This document shows, piece by piece, positions 38,398 to 47,957 of a stretch of 64,000 bases of DNA. Positions within the stretch are counted from its first letter, which is position 1; the number at the start of each line of letters is the position of its first letter. The translations under genes were made by a program, and so were the position numbers. Source of the stretch: Rhodophyticola sp. CCM32 (GTDB taxonomy: Bacteria; Pseudomonadota; Alphaproteobacteria; Rhodobacterales; Rhodobacteraceae); NCBI RefSeq assembly GCF_004751985.1, contig NZ_CP038492.1:1674001-1738000 (forward strand), written 5' to 3'. The notes beneath the pieces are model-generated. The model searched no databases. It had not been told where the DNA came from and saw only the letters and a program-made list of their open reading frames with translations.

Positions 38398-39474
38398 CTA
38401 CTGACTGATCCGCCCGCCCCCGACCGCTGCGGCCACGCCGGTTGTGCCGGGGGCTGATGTGGTCATGCCCCGCATCACCCGCAGCGCCAGATATGCGAAG
38501 GCCTGCGCCTCCAGAAAATCCCCGTCCAGCCCGACCGCTTCAACCGGCAGAACCGGTATATCCAGCGCTGTCTGCAGGCCCGTCATAAGGGCCGGGTTCT
38601 TGCGCCCGCCACCGGTCACCAGCAATTGCGCAGGCGGGGCCGGCATATGCTCCATGCCCCGCACCACAGAGCCCAGGATGCAGCCCACCAGAGTGGCCAT
38701 CGCATCCGCATCGGGCAGGGTCGAAACCTTCTCGACCAGATGGCCGAAATGCCCCCGATCCAGGGATTTGGGAGGTATTTTCACGAAAAACCTGTCTTCC
38801 AGAAACGCCGCGACAACGCCCCTGTCCACCTGCCCCGCCAATGCCAGGGCGCCATCCAGATCAAACGCCCCCAGCCCCCGCACCTGCATCAGATCGTCCA
38901 GCGGGGCGTTGGCAGGGCCGGTATCGAAGGCCAGCAAGGCCCCCGGTGCATCCGGCGCAGCGGCCAAAGGGTCCGCCCAGGTCAGATTGCCGACACCGCC
39001 CAGATTAAGAAACGCCAGCGGGGCCCCCCCGGCCCCGATCCAGCGGGCGCAGGCCCAGTGAAAGAATGGCGCCAGAGGCGCGCCCTGCCCGCCCAGTTCC
39101 ACATCCGAGCTGCGGAAATCCCAGACCACGGGGCAGCCAAGCTCCCGCGCCAGACGTTCGCCATCACCGGCCTGATGGGTGCCGCGCAGACCCGGCGCAT
39201 GGGCCAGGGTCTGCCCGTGAAACCCGAATGCGGCAATCGGGCCCAGATCGCGGGCAAGATCCAGATGGGCATCCTCGATCACCTCGGCGGCCTCGGCCAC
39301 GCCCGCCTCTCCCGGCCAAAGGCCAAGGGCGCTGCGCAGGATCACCCGCTCCACCTCGGAATAGGGGCGGTATGCGGTCTGCCCGAAACCGGTGATCGCC
39401 ACACCGTCGCTTTCGATCACCGCCAGATCGACCCCGTCCAGCGAGGTCCCCGACATTGCACCTGCAACGCGCAT
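38398..39474 (-). CDS. anmK: Anhydro-N-acetylmuramic acid kinase
   Basis: A 358-residue sugar kinase that phosphorylates anhydro-MurNAc released from peptidoglycan turnover, feeding it back to recycling. ASKHA-fold motifs: [15 protein letters not shown] (phosphate 1), [26 protein letters not shown] and [13 protein letters not shown]. The lytic transglycosylase at 4.5 kb makes the substrate class. ATG 39474 gives the normal N-terminus. Divergent from tyrS. Confidence 0.95.
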   Translation of the reverse strand: MRVAGAMSGTSLDGVDLAVIESDGVAITGFGQTAYRPYSEVERVILRSALGLWPGEAGVAEAAEVIEDAHLDLARDLGPIAAFGFHGQTLAHAPGLRGTHQAGDGERLARELGCPVVWDFRSSDVELGGQGAPLAPFFHWACARWIGAGGAPLAFLNLGGVGNLTWADPLAAAPDAPGALLAFDTGPANAPLDDLMQVRGLGAFDLDGALALAGQVDRGVVAAFLEDRFFVKIPPKSLDRGHFGHLVEKVSTLPDADAMATLVGCILGSVVRGMEHMPAPPAQLLVTGGGRKNPALMTGLQTALDIPVLPVEAVGLDGDFLEAQAFAYLALRVMRGMTTSAPGTTGVAAAVGGGRISQ

Positions 39475-39549
39475 CGGACCTGCTTCGCTCTTTCCCTTCA
39501 CGACCCGCCCCGCTATAGACCCGTTGCCAGAAGAATGGACGCATCGCGC

Positions 39550-40800
39550 ATGACCTACCACCCCAAATCCGATTTCCTTCGTGAACTGACAACCCGGGGC
39601 TTCATTCAGGACTGTACCGATCTGCAGGAGATGGATGACCGCCTGATAAACGGGGTGGTGACCGGTTATATCGGCTTTGATCTGACTGCCACCTCGCTGC
39701 ATATCGGCAATCTGGTGCAGATCATGCTGCTGCGCTGGCTGCAAAAGACCGGGCACCGGCCGATCACGCTGATGGGCGGCGGCACAACCAAGGTTGGCGA
39801 CCCGTCAGGCAAGGATGAAATGCGCAAGATCCTGTCAGTCGACAGGATCAACGAGAATGCCGCCGGTATCCGCAAGGTTTTCTCGCGCTATATCTCTTAC
39901 GGGGATGGCCCGACGGACTCGCCGCTGGTGAACAATGCCGAATGGCTGGACAAGCTGCATTACATTGATTTCCTGCGCGACATTGGCAAGCATTTCACCA
40001 TCAACCGGCTGCTGGCCTTTGACAGCATCAAATCGCGGCTGGACCGGGAACAGGCCCTGTCTTTCATCGAGTTCAACTACATGTTGCTGCAATCCTATGA
40101 CTATCTGGAATTGCATCGCCGCTATGGCTGTGTCCTGCAAATGGGCGGGTCCGATCAATGGGGCAATATCGTGTCGGGTGCCGATCTGATCCGCCGGGTC
40201 GAGGGGACAGAGGCCTTTGGCCTGACCACCCCGCTGGTGACCCGCGCCGATGGCAAGAAAATGGGCAAATCTGCCGATGGGGCCGTCTGGCTGAATGACG
40301 ACATGATGTCGCCTTATGAATTCTGGCAATGGTGGCGAAATCTGCCCGATGCGGATGTGGGCAAATTCCTGAAAATGTTCACCGAACTGCCGGTGGAGGA
40401 ATGTGACCGTCTGGGGGCGCTGGATGGCGCCGGGATCAATGATGCCAAGATCATTTTGGCCAATGAAGTCACAGGGTTGCTGCACGGAGTTGATGCCGCG
40501 AAAACGGCAGAGGCGACCGCGCGCGACGTGTTTGAACATGGCGGCACGGGCGATGACCTGCCAACGCTGACCCTGAGCGCCGAGGAGCTTGGCGGAGGCA
40601 TTTCTATTGTGCAGCTGATCACCCGCTCGGGCCTGACCAAATCGGGGAAAGAGGCCAAACGCCTGATCGCCGATCAGGGCGCGCGGCTGAATGATGCGCC
40701 GCTCAGCGATGCGGGGCTGATGATCTCGGCAGCCGATCTGAGCCAGCCCATCAAACTGAGCGCGGGCAGGAAACGCCATGCGCTGGTGGTTCTGGGGTAA
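39550..40800 (+). CDS. tyrS: Tyrosine--tRNA ligase
   Basis: A 416-residue class Ic synthetase. Motifs: [16 protein letters not shown] (HIGH-like HIGN), [11 protein letters not shown] and the KMSKS-like [12 protein letters not shown]-terminal S4 RNA-binding domain closes the protein (about residues 350-416). ATG 39550 is chosen; ATG 39535 is in frame five codons upstream and cannot be excluded. Confidence 0.96.
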   Translation: MTYHPKSDFLRELTTRGFIQDCTDLQEMDDRLINGVVTGYIGFDLTATSLHIGNLVQIMLLRWLQKTGHRPITLMGGGTTKVGDPSGKDEMRKILSVDRINENAAGIRKVFSRYISYGDGPTDSPLVNNAEWLDKLHYIDFLRDIGKHFTINRLLAFDSIKSRLDREQALSFIEFNYMLLQSYDYLELHRRYGCVLQMGGSDQWGNIVSGADLIRRVEGTEAFGLTTPLVTRADGKKMGKSADGAVWLNDDMMSPYEFWQWWRNLPDADVGKFLKMFTELPVEECDRLGALDGAGINDAKIILANEVTGLLHGVDAAKTAEATARDVFEHGGTGDDLPTLTLSAEELGGGISIVQLITRSGLTKSGKEAKRLIADQGARLNDAPLSDAGLMISAADLSQPIKLSAGRKRHALVVLG

Positions 40801-40850
40801 CGACAGGCGCAGGCACCGTTACGGTTAACCGCCGGTTAGGCAATCGGGCG

Positions 40851-40955
40851 CTATAGCGTTTCGAGTTAAACATGAATCACTTGTTCGCTGCCTCTCCCTT
40901 CGGTCGAACGCGAAAAGTGATGACATATGTTTCAGGTTAAACTCAAAAAGCTTTA
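40851..40955. repeat. TATAGCGTTTCGA-ended ~100-bp element
   Basis: Runs CTATAGCGTTTCGAGTTAAA ... CTTGTTCGCTGCC ... CGGTCGAACGCGAAAAGTG ... CATATGTTTCAGGTTAAACT ... AAAAAGCTTTA. Inverted, nearly identical copy of 34860-34962. Confidence 0.85.
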
Positions 40956-40974
40956 GGTTGCCTAATGCCAGAGC

Positions 40975-41130
40975 ATCACCCATTTAATCTGCAACACATA
41001 TACAGTGCGCAGAGGGCAGCGCCCGAGCCGAGGGGTGGGCGAGAAGCGCCCGCCCCGGGGGGGCGGCTCGGGCGCTGCCCGGCGGTGCCGCCGGGCGGGA
41101 GGGTGATGTGGGGTGGTTCAGAATTTCAGG
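40975..41130. repeat. GC-rich multi-hairpin element
   Basis: GGGCAGCGCCCGAGCCG pairs with CGGCTCGGGCGCTGCCC around GCGAGAAGCGCCCGCCC, then the CCCGGCGGTGCCGCCGGG core and GTGATGTGG...CAGAATTTCAGGCC. The next gene seems to begin inside the end of this element. Together with the preceding element it fills the 40801-41105 gap. Confidence 0.8.
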
Positions 41131-42188
41131 CCGAAACTCCAGACGCCGCGCGCCACCCATCTGCCCCTGCTCTGCCCTTGCAACAATCGCCCCTCTATGC
41201 CGAGGCTCTTGCGGGTATCGGCGTTCCGGTCGTGCAACATAGCCTGCCCGGCGGGCAGGCGCTGGTGATCCGGCGGCGCTGGCCGGTGCTGGGCACGGTC
41301 GGGTTGATCTCGCGCGGGCCGTATTGGGCCGGGCTGCCCGGGTATCAGGCGCTGGTCGGGCTGCGCCGCGCAGCGGGTCTTGGCCACCTGATCATAAATG
41401 CGGAAACAGCGGCGGATGCCCGGGCATTGGACGCGGCGGGGTTTTTGCGCATCGCCGCCCCCCGCAAAGTGGCAGAGCTGCCCCTGACCGGTCTGGTGAC
41501 AGATTTCTGGGCGGCGATGGGTGTGAAATGGCGCAACCGCCTGCGCCACGGGCAGAAATCCGGTCTAGTGACCCGCCAGACCGCGTTTCCCCCCGACCCG
41601 CATCATTGGCTTCTGGCCCATGATATCGCGCAACAGCACCGTCGGGGGTATCGCACCCTGCCCCATAACATCATTCTGGCCATGGCCGCCGCGTCTCCGG
41701 GTGCCGTGCAATTGTTCACGGCGCGCGCCAATGGGCGGATCATGGCGGCCATGTTGTTTCTGTGTCAGGGCAGCGTGGCCAGTTACCATATCGGCTGGAC
41801 CAATCCGCAGGGCCGGGCAACATCCGCCCATAATCTGCTGCTATGGCAGGCGATGCAGGTCTTTGGCGCATCGGGGCACCGCATACTCGACCTGGGGGAT
41901 TACGCGCCCGATCAGACCCCGGGTCTGGCCCGGTTCAAACGCGGCAGCGGGGCGGTCATCCGGGACCTCGGCGGTACATGGCTGGACAGTGCGATCCTTG
42001 CGCCGGTGATCGGGGCCCGGCGCCGGATGCGTCAGACCGGTCGCGAAAGTGACACCCTATCCGGCAACACCGCGCAACAGGCGGGCGCGCGCAGGCGGGA
42101 TCGCCCTGATTTCCAGCCCGGTAAACACATGCAATGTGTTCAACTCCAGATCGACCACCGCATGATCACTGACCCAGCCACCCATTAA
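41106..42188 (+). CDS. FemAB/GNAT-like acyltransferase
   Basis: A protein of up to 360 residues with two GNAT-like halves, resembling FemAB-related or BioF2-like acetyltransferases of Rhodobacterales (motifs include WRNRLRHGQKSG and SYHIGWTNPQGRATSAHNLLLW, with LDLGDYAPDQTPGLARFKRGSG near the end). Substrate unknown. The start is weak: ATG 41106 lies in the repeat, and homologous-looking sequence begins only at PALPLQQSPLYAEAL, so a later TTG near 41183 is possible. The last ~44 residues overlap the convergent olsB gene by 132 bases and look unlike the rest, so the natural stop may have been lost. Confidence 0.65.
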   Translation: MWGGSEFQAETPDAARHPSAPALPLQQSPLYAEALAGIGVPVVQHSLPGGQALVIRRRWPVLGTVGLISRGPYWAGLPGYQALVGLRRAAGLGHLIINAETAADARALDAAGFLRIAAPRKVAELPLTGLVTDFWAAMGVKWRNRLRHGQKSGLVTRQTAFPPDPHHWLLAHDIAQQHRRGYRTLPHNIILAMAAASPGAVQLFTARANGRIMAAMLFLCQGSVASYHIGWTNPQGRATSAHNLLLWQAMQVFGASGHRILDLGDYAPDQTPGLARFKRGSGAVIRDLGGTWLDSAILAPVIGARRRMRQTGRESDTLSGNTAQQAGARRRDRPDFQPGKHMQCVQLQIDHRMITDPATH

Positions 42189-42806
42189 CAGATAGGTGCG
42201 CAGCAAGGGCGGCATCTTGGCCCGGGCCTGTTTCAGATCGGGTTTGCGGCGCAATCGGCTGGCGAATCGAAAGACCGAGGGGGCCTTGACCCGGGGCAGC
42301 CAGCGTTTCGGCGCGATATGGCGATCCCTCAGCAGGGCGAAAGCATCATAATACTCCCGGGCCTCCACCCCGTGGAAGGAGGAACAGCCAAACAGCATCT
42401 CAACCCCCTCACGATCCACATAGGCGGTCATCGCACCCCAGGCGACACGCAGAATATCGGGATCGTGGCAGGCGGGGTGGATGCAGAACCGCCCCATCTC
42501 CACCATCGGGCCATCAAACTCCGTCAGTGCCGACAGTTCATAATATTGCGCCGAATATGACCGCGAAATCTCGGCCCCATCCGTCAGATGCAATATGCGG
42601 AAACAGCAGACCAGCCGCCCGGTTTTCACCTCTTCCACAAGCACATGGGCGCAAACCGGGTCATAGGCATCCGCATCCAGACCTGCCTGCGCCCCGCCCC
42701 CGGCACCGGAACAAAAAGCCAGATAGCGCAGCCTCTGCGCCGCTTGCAGATCCGCCTCGCCTTCGGCAAACCGGGCGCGATAACGTCCTTTCAACAAACT
42801 CAACAT
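42057..42806 (-). CDS. olsB: Ornithine acyl-ACP N-acyltransferase
   Basis: A 249-residue GNAT-type enzyme that attaches a 3-hydroxy fatty acid to ornithine to make lyso-ornithine lipid, a phosphorus-free membrane lipid useful in phosphate-poor seawater. Landmarks: AQRLRYLAF, DPVCAHVLVEE, RSYSAQYYEL, EMGRFCIHPACHDPDILR, GCSSFHGVEA and LLRTYLLMGGWVSDHAVVD. No olsA lies next to it. ATG 42806 abuts the MLSLLKGRYRARF start. Confidence 0.9.
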   Translation of the reverse strand: MLSLLKGRYRARFAEGEADLQAAQRLRYLAFCSGAGGGAQAGLDADAYDPVCAHVLVEEVKTGRLVCCFRILHLTDGAEISRSYSAQYYELSALTEFDGPMVEMGRFCIHPACHDPDILRVAWGAMTAYVDREGVEMLFGCSSFHGVEAREYYDAFALLRDRHIAPKRWLPRVKAPSVFRFASRLRRKPDLKQARAKMPPLLRTYLLMGGWVSDHAVVDLELNTLHVFTGLEIRAIPPARARLLRGVAG

Positions 42807-42902
42807 AGGCTCAAGCTCCTGCTTTTGCGGGGCCCTGGGTCAGGATGCGGGCATAGCCAACGCTGTCCCCATCCCCATTAAAGCAGTTTTTATGTGTTGT
42901 TA

Positions 42903-42950
42903 AGCGGCACCGCCGGGCAATGTATATGTGTTGCAGAGTTTTGGTCCGGC
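42903..42950. repeat. Truncated GC-rich element
   Basis: AGCGGCACCGCCGGGC followed by AATGTATATGTGTTGCAGAGTTTTGG keeps half of the core hairpin and the distal tail of the GC-rich element, with the middle deleted. Confidence 0.6.
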
Positions 42951-42984
42951 GGTCGAAAGGTATGCGCGCATGCATACCACCCGA

Positions 42985-43464
42985 TCAGTTATCGGCACCC
43001 AGAATGCTGGCCACGTCGATCCGGCCGAAGTTCTGAAGGATCTGGCGCAGCAGGGTGACCTCTTCAATACCGCCATCGGTCACCCGGCGAGACAGGCGCA
43101 CCACCTGCCCGTCTTCCAGGCCAAACCGTTCGATATTCTGCACCACGCCCTCATCATCGAAGGACACCGCAATAATGTTGCGTTCCGTGATCTGCGGGGC
43201 GCGATAGATGAAATTGCGCACCCGGTAATCGGTATAGAACCAGGCCTCATCGCGCATAACACCCGCAGCCCCGGGCGTGCCGATCGATGTTTCCAGACTT
43301 TCGCGTGTATCCACGCCGGGCACAATTGCGGTCAGTTCTTCTTCGGGTGGGATATACCCGTGATTGTTGAACGTGGCTGCACATCCCGCTGCGCCACACA
43401 CCGCCAACGCCGCCAATCCAAGCCGCAGCCGCTGCCAAATGGGGGAGTTTTGCCCAATCACCAT
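42985..43464 (-). CDS. bamE: Outer membrane assembly lipoprotein BamE (SmpA/OmlA)
   Basis: A 159-residue lipoprotein of the BAM complex that inserts beta-barrels into the outer membrane. The signal has LAALAVCGAAGC as lipobox, and the SmpA/OmlA fold follows (HGYIPPEEELTAIVPGVDTRESLETSIGTP, WFYTDYRVRNF). ATG 43464 gives a regular signal peptide. Divergent from the yceD-like gene, the usual arrangement in this order. Confidence 0.92.
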   Translation of the reverse strand: MVIGQNSPIWQRLRLGLAALAVCGAAGCAATFNNHGYIPPEEELTAIVPGVDTRESLETSIGTPGAAGVMRDEAWFYTDYRVRNFIYRAPQITERNIIAVSFDDEGVVQNIERFGLEDGQVVRLSRRVTDGGIEEVTLLRQILQNFGRIDVASILGADN

Positions 43465-43585
43465 TGCCCAACCCTTTTGCCGCAGGCTCTTGCAAGGCCC
43501 GCAAATCCTTTTTATCGGCTTACCCGACCCGCGCGCACAGGGCAAGCTGTGCGCATGTCAACAATACCATGGGAGCTGTCCCGGA

Positions 43586-44170
43586 ATGACCATATCACAC
43601 CCCGCCCTGCCCCACGCGCCCCAACGCGTCCACGATCTGCGCCGTGACAAGGCCAGGGAGTTCTTGCTGATCCCGACCGCCCCGGAGATGGCGGCGATGG
43701 CCGATGCGCTGAAGATCGACGGGCTGCGCAAGCTGCGGTTTGCCGGCACGCTGGATATGGTGGCCGAGGGTGAACTCCATCTGACGGGCCATCTTGGCGC
43801 AACCGTCATTCAGCCCTGTGTTGTCACGCTGGCGCCGGTGACCACGCGGGTCGAGGCCGATGTGATCCGCCGCTTTCTGGCCGATATGCCACAGCCCGAT
43901 CCGGCAGAGGAAGAGGTTGAAATGCCCGAGGACGAGACGATCGACCCCTTGCAGCCGGTCATCGACCTGGCCGAGGTGATGATCGAGGCATTGGCACTGC
44001 ACCTGCCGCTTTATCCAAGAGCCAAAGACGCCGATCTGGAAGAGGCTGTATTTTCCGGCCCCGGCATTCTACCCATGCGGGACGAGGATGCCCGCCCGTT
44101 CGCCGGTCTGGCGGCTTTGCGCGACACCCTGAAAGACAGCGATCCCGAAACCGGGGATGACGGCGGGTAG
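43586..44170 (+). CDS. DUF177 (YceD) family protein
   Basis: A 194-residue protein of the YceD/DUF177 family, which in many bacteria precedes rpmF and is implicated in 23S rRNA handling or ribosome assembly. The conserved core CVVTLAPVTTRVEADV with its Cys and the acidic EEEVEMPEDETIDPLQPVIDL stretch are present. ATG 43586 fits. The gap of 226 bases to rpmF shows no other gene. Confidence 0.88.
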   Translation: MTISHPALPHAPQRVHDLRRDKAREFLLIPTAPEMAAMADALKIDGLRKLRFAGTLDMVAEGELHLTGHLGATVIQPCVVTLAPVTTRVEADVIRRFLADMPQPDPAEEEVEMPEDETIDPLQPVIDLAEVMIEALALHLPLYPRAKDADLEEAVFSGPGILPMRDEDARPFAGLAALRDTLKDSDPETGDDGG

Positions 44171-44396
44171 CGCCTTTGTGGACAGGCCCGGATTAGGGCT
44201 TGCATGGCCCGGAAATCCGAGTATGTTCCCGGCCTCATTCGCAGCCAAGCAATGACGCATCTTTATCCAAGGTTGCGCCCGGTTAGACGGGGTCTGCCGG
44301 TTGGCAATTGGCGCAGGCGAGATGATAGGAATAGACAAGACGGAACCCAGGGGTAAAACCGGCCAGGCCGACCCCGCGGAAATTTGAGGTTGAGAC

Positions 44397-44603
44397 ATGG
44401 CTGTCCCCCAGAACAAAATCACCAAATCGCGGCGCAATATGCGCCGTGCCCATGATGCTTTGGTGGCTGATAACCCCAATGAGTGCCCCAATTGCGGGGA
44501 GCTGAAACGCCCCCATCACATCTGCCCCTCATGCGGGTATTATGCGGATCGTGAAGTGGTCGCCCAGGCCGACGAGATTGATCTCGACGACGACGCGGCC
44601 TAA
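44397..44603 (+). CDS. rpmF: 50S ribosomal protein L32
   Basis: A 68-residue ribosomal protein of the zinc-ribbon kind: [20 protein letters not shown] start, then CPNCG and CPSCG. It ends six bases before plsX, a classic rpmF-plsX-fabH operon linking ribosome and lipid synthesis. Confidence 0.98.
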   Translation: MAVPQNKITKSRRNMRRAHDALVADNPNECPNCGELKRPHHICPSCGYYADREVVAQADEIDLDDDAA

Positions 44604-44609
44604 GCGCAC

Positions 44610-45710
44610 ATGACCGATACGGCAGCATTGACCGGGGCTGATGTTCCCGGCACGGTTCTGTCTATTGACGCTATGGGGGGCGATCTTGGCCCCTCTTCTG
44701 TTGTGTCCGGCATTGCCAAATCCGCATCGAAAAACCCTGCATTGCAATTTATTATCCATGGCGATGAGGCGCAGCTGACACCTCTGGTTGAACGCAAGAA
44801 GATTCTGGCCGGGCGCTGTGATATTCGCCATGCGGATGCCGTGGTGACGATGCATGAAAAGCCCAGTCTGGTGATGCGCAGCGGGTCCAACACCTCGATG
44901 TGGTCGGCGGTGGAATGCGTCCGCGCGGGCGAGGCGAAAGTGGCGGTCAGCTGCGGCAATACCGGGGCGCTGATGCTGATGTCGATGCTGCGGCTGCGCA
45001 AGATCGAAGGTGTGAACCGCCCGGCCATTGCCTGCCTGTGGCCCTCGCGCAACCCGCAAAGCTTTAACGTGATGCTGGATGCGGGCGCCGATATTCGCGC
45101 CGATGCCCAGGACCTGCTGCAATATGCGCTGATGGGTGCAAGCTATGCCCGCAATGGATTTGATCTGGAGCGGCCCCGCGTCGGCCTGCTGAATGTCGGG
45201 GTCGAGGAACATAAGGGCCGGGCCGAGTTGAAGATGGCCCATGAACTGATCGAACGGGTGGCCCCCGCCGCCGATTTCGAATTTGTGGGCTTTGTCGAAG
45301 GCGGCGATCTGCCCTCGGACCGGGTGGATGTGATTGTGACAGACGGGTTTACCGGCAATGTGGCGCTGAAAACCGGCGAGGGAACGGCCCAGATGATCAG
45401 CGAATTGCTGAAACAGGCTTTCCGCTACTCACCCCTGTCCAGAATCGCGGCGATATTGTCCCTGACCTCGATGCGCCGCCTGTCCAAGCGGATCGACCCG
45501 CGCCGGGTGAATGGCGGCGTGTTTCTGGGGCTGAACGGCACTATTGTGAAATCACATGGCTCCTCTGACCCCACGGGTGTCGCGGCAGCGGTGAAACTGG
45601 CGGCGCGTCTGGCGGCCTCTGATTTTACCGAACGGCTGACCGCGCGGCTGAGCAATGCCGAGGCCGCCGCCGCCGCGGCAATGCTGGATAACGGAGGCGC
45701 CGCAGAATGA
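44610..45710 (+). CDS. plsX: Phosphate acyltransferase PlsX
   Basis: A 366-residue enzyme that makes acyl-phosphate from acyl-ACP for phospholipid synthesis. Motifs: SIDAMGGDLGPSSVVSG, SAVECVRAGEAKVAVSCGNTGALM, RVGLLNVGVEEHKGR, VDVIVTDGFTGNVALKT. The stop overlaps fabH (ATGA). Confidence 0.96.
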   Translation: MTDTAALTGADVPGTVLSIDAMGGDLGPSSVVSGIAKSASKNPALQFIIHGDEAQLTPLVERKKILAGRCDIRHADAVVTMHEKPSLVMRSGSNTSMWSAVECVRAGEAKVAVSCGNTGALMLMSMLRLRKIEGVNRPAIACLWPSRNPQSFNVMLDAGADIRADAQDLLQYALMGASYARNGFDLERPRVGLLNVGVEEHKGRAELKMAHELIERVAPAADFEFVGFVEGGDLPSDRVDVIVTDGFTGNVALKTGEGTAQMISELLKQAFRYSPLSRIAAILSLTSMRRLSKRIDPRRVNGGVFLGLNGTIVKSHGSSDPTGVAAAVKLAARLAASDFTERLTARLSNAEAAAAAAMLDNGGAAE

Positions 45711-46681
45711 CCTGTCGCGCAGTTGCCGTAGGTGTTGGCCATTACCTGCCTGAACGGGTGGTGCCCAATGCCGTGTTTGAAAGCCGGATCGACACCAGCG
45801 ACGAATGGATTCGCGCCCGCTCCGGCATTGAACGCCGCCATTTCGCCGCCGAGGGGGAAACCACCTCGCAAATGGCGATCGCGGCGGCCCGCGCCGCCCT
45901 GGCCGATGCGGGGCTGGAGCCGAAAGATATTGACGCGGTGATTGTCGCCACCTCGACACCGGATCTGACCTTTCCATCGGCCGCAACCATGGTGCAGGCC
46001 GGGCTGGGCCTGAAAACCGGGTTCGCATTTGACGTCCAGGCGGTCTGCGCCGGGTTTGTCTATGCCCTGTCAACCGCGAATGCGTTTATCACCTCGGGTC
46101 AGGCAAACCGCGTCCTGGTGATCGGGGCGGAAACCTTCAGCCGGATCATGGATTGGGAGGATCGCACAACCTCGGTCCTGTTCGGGGACGGGGCGGGCGC
46201 GCTGATCATGGAGCGGCAGGAGGCCACCGGCGGATCGGAAGATCGCGGCATCCTGTCGGTTGATCTGCATTCCGATGGGGAATTCCGCGATCTGCTTTAT
46301 GTGGATGGCGGTGTCTCGGCCACGCAATCCACCGGGGTTCTGCGCATGCAGGGTCGCGAGGTGTTCCGGCATGCGGTTGAAAAGCTTGCGGAAACCGCGC
46401 ATCTGGCGCTGCAAAAAGCCGGTCTTGGGGCCGATGATGTCGACTGGATCGTACCGCATCAGGCGAATTTGCGAATCATCAGCCGTACCGCCCAGAAAAT
46501 GGGTGTGGGTATGGATCGGGTGGTTGTGACGGTTCAGGATCATGGCAACACCTCGGCGGCGTCGATTCCCCTGGCCTTGTCCGTGGGCGTGGCGCGCGGG
46601 CAGATCAAACCGGGCGATCTGCTGGTGACGGAAGCCATTGGCGGCGGGCTGGCCTGGGGGGCTGTCGTTCTGCGCTGGTAA
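45707..46681 (+). CDS. fabH: Beta-ketoacyl-ACP synthase III
   Basis: A 324-residue FabH that starts fatty acid synthesis by condensing acetyl-CoA with malonyl-ACP. Catalytic triad: Cys in QAVCAGFVYAL, His in VPHQANLRII and Asn in HGNTSAASIPL. ATG 45707 overlaps the plsX stop. Confidence 0.97.
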   Translation: MTCRAVAVGVGHYLPERVVPNAVFESRIDTSDEWIRARSGIERRHFAAEGETTSQMAIAAARAALADAGLEPKDIDAVIVATSTPDLTFPSAATMVQAGLGLKTGFAFDVQAVCAGFVYALSTANAFITSGQANRVLVIGAETFSRIMDWEDRTTSVLFGDGAGALIMERQEATGGSEDRGILSVDLHSDGEFRDLLYVDGGVSATQSTGVLRMQGREVFRHAVEKLAETAHLALQKAGLGADDVDWIVPHQANLRIISRTAQKMGVGMDRVVVTVQDHGNTSAASIPLALSVGVARGQIKPGDLLVTEAIGGGLAWGAVVLRW

Positions 46682-46783
46682 ACCCGGTTCGGGTGGCAAA
46701 TCAGCGCTTGTCCACAAGCCCTTGATATTGACTTGAGAAATCCCATCACTCATGCTGCCCTAAAATCAACGGGGAAAAACAGT

Positions 46784-47086
46784 ATGGCCGGGAAAACACT
46801 TACACGAATGGATCTGAGCGAAGCGGTGTTTCGCGAGGTCGGCCTGTCACGCAATGAAAGCGCACAACTCGTCGAACGGGTGTTGGAGATCATGTCAGAT
46901 GATCTGGTCGAAGGCGGGCAGGTGAAAATCTCGTCTTTCGGCACGTTTTCCGTGCGCAGCAAAACCGCACGTGTGGGCCGCAACCCCAAAACCGGCGAGG
47001 AGGTTCCGATCCTGCCGCGCCGGGTGCTGACCTTCCGGCCCAGCCATCTGATGAAAGATCGCGTGGCTGCGGGCAACCGCAAGTAA
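46784..47086 (+). CDS. ihfA: Integration host factor alpha subunit
   Basis: A 100-residue HU/IHF-fold DNA-bending protein. [22 protein letters not shown] start, [14 protein letters not shown], and the beta-arm with [12 protein letters not shown] whose Pro intercalates DNA. Start ATG 46784 (MAGKTLTR); a longer frame upstream is probably untranslated. Separated from fabH by 102 bases and followed after ten bases by the MerR-type gene. Confidence 0.96.
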   Translation: MAGKTLTRMDLSEAVFREVGLSRNESAQLVERVLEIMSDDLVEGGQVKISSFGTFSVRSKTARVGRNPKTGEEVPILPRRVLTFRPSHLMKDRVAAGNRK

Positions 47087-47096
47087 GGCCGCGCCG

Positions 47097-47744
47097 ATGT
47101 CCAAATCCCCGCAGGCCTTCCGCACCATCCGAGAGGTGGCGGAATGGCTTGGCGTTGCGGCCCATGTGCTGCGGTTTTGGGAAAGCAAGTTCACGCAGAT
47201 CAAACCGGTGAAACGGGCCGGTGGCCGGCGCTATTACCGACCGGCGGATATGGCCCTGGTGGGCGGTATCAAAGTGCTGCTCCATGATCAGGGCCTGACC
47301 ATTCGCGGCGTGCAGAAAATGATCCGCGAAGAGGGTGTCGCCCATATCGCCAGCCTGAGCCCGCCTTTCGAGGAGGCCGGAACCGAGGCCCTGAACGGCG
47401 CATGGGAAGGCGATCACAAACCCGGGAATTATGTTCTGGAGATGGAGCCGGTGACCGAAACAGCCCCGCCAGCAGAGCCCGTCACCCTCTCCACCGGCCC
47501 TGCATCAGAGGCCGAAACGGCAACCAAACCCGCATCAGAACCCGCGCCTGAACCGGAACCGATACCAGCGCAACCAGCCCCGCCAGAACCCGAAGACATC
47601 GCGGAAACGGATGAGCAGATCACCAGCTTGCGTACCTTGGCCCGTCGCCGCCCCAGTCTGCCCGCAGATCGCCGCACAGACCTGGCGCTTGCGCTCGCCC
47701 GGTTGCAGACGCTCCGCGACAGGCTGGCCAAACCGCGTCCCTGA
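47097..47744 (+). CDS. MerR-family transcriptional regulator
   Basis: A 215-residue protein with an N-terminal MerR helix-turn-helix ([39 protein letters not shown]), then a long Pro/Glu/Ala-rich low-complexity stretch (about residues 110-170) and a short helical C-terminus. There is no obvious metal- or drug-binding Cys. The same gene follows ihfA in most Rhodobacterales; its targets are unknown. Confidence 0.88.
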   Translation: MSKSPQAFRTIREVAEWLGVAAHVLRFWESKFTQIKPVKRAGGRRYYRPADMALVGGIKVLLHDQGLTIRGVQKMIREEGVAHIASLSPPFEEAGTEALNGAWEGDHKPGNYVLEMEPVTETAPPAEPVTLSTGPASEAETATKPASEPAPEPEPIPAQPAPPEPEDIAETDEQITSLRTLARRRPSLPADRRTDLALALARLQTLRDRLAKPRP

Positions 47745-47813
47745 TACGCAGCCCGTGATCCCCCCGGTTTCCACCTTGCGCATGGCCGCAAAATCGCTAG
47801 AAGGGCGGAACGT

Positions 47814-47890
47814 CGGGCTATGGCGCAGCCTGGTAGCGCGTCCGTCTGGGGGACGGAAGGTCGCAGGTTCGAGTCCTGCTAGCCCGACCA
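47814..47890 (+). tRNA. tRNA-Pro (anticodon GGG)
   Basis: 77-nt cloverleaf. Acceptor arms CGGGCTA and TAGCCCG pair fully, discriminator A, CCA encoded. Anticodon stem TCCGT/ACGGA encloses loop CTGGGGG, giving anticodon GGG. T arm has GGTTCGAGTCC. A terminator follows. Confidence 0.97.
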
Positions 47891-47894
47891 CGTC

Positions 47895-47932
47895 AAAAAC
47901 CGCCCCGGCCCGATTGGGCAGGGCGGTTTTTT
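47895..47932 (+). terminator. Rho-independent terminator after tRNA-Pro
   Basis: AAAAACCGCCC pairs with GGGCGGTTTTTT with a partly paired interior (GGCCCGATTGGGC). The T-run is part of the stem end. Confidence 0.9.
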
Positions 47933-47957
47933 GATGGGTCAGAAAGGGACAACACAG

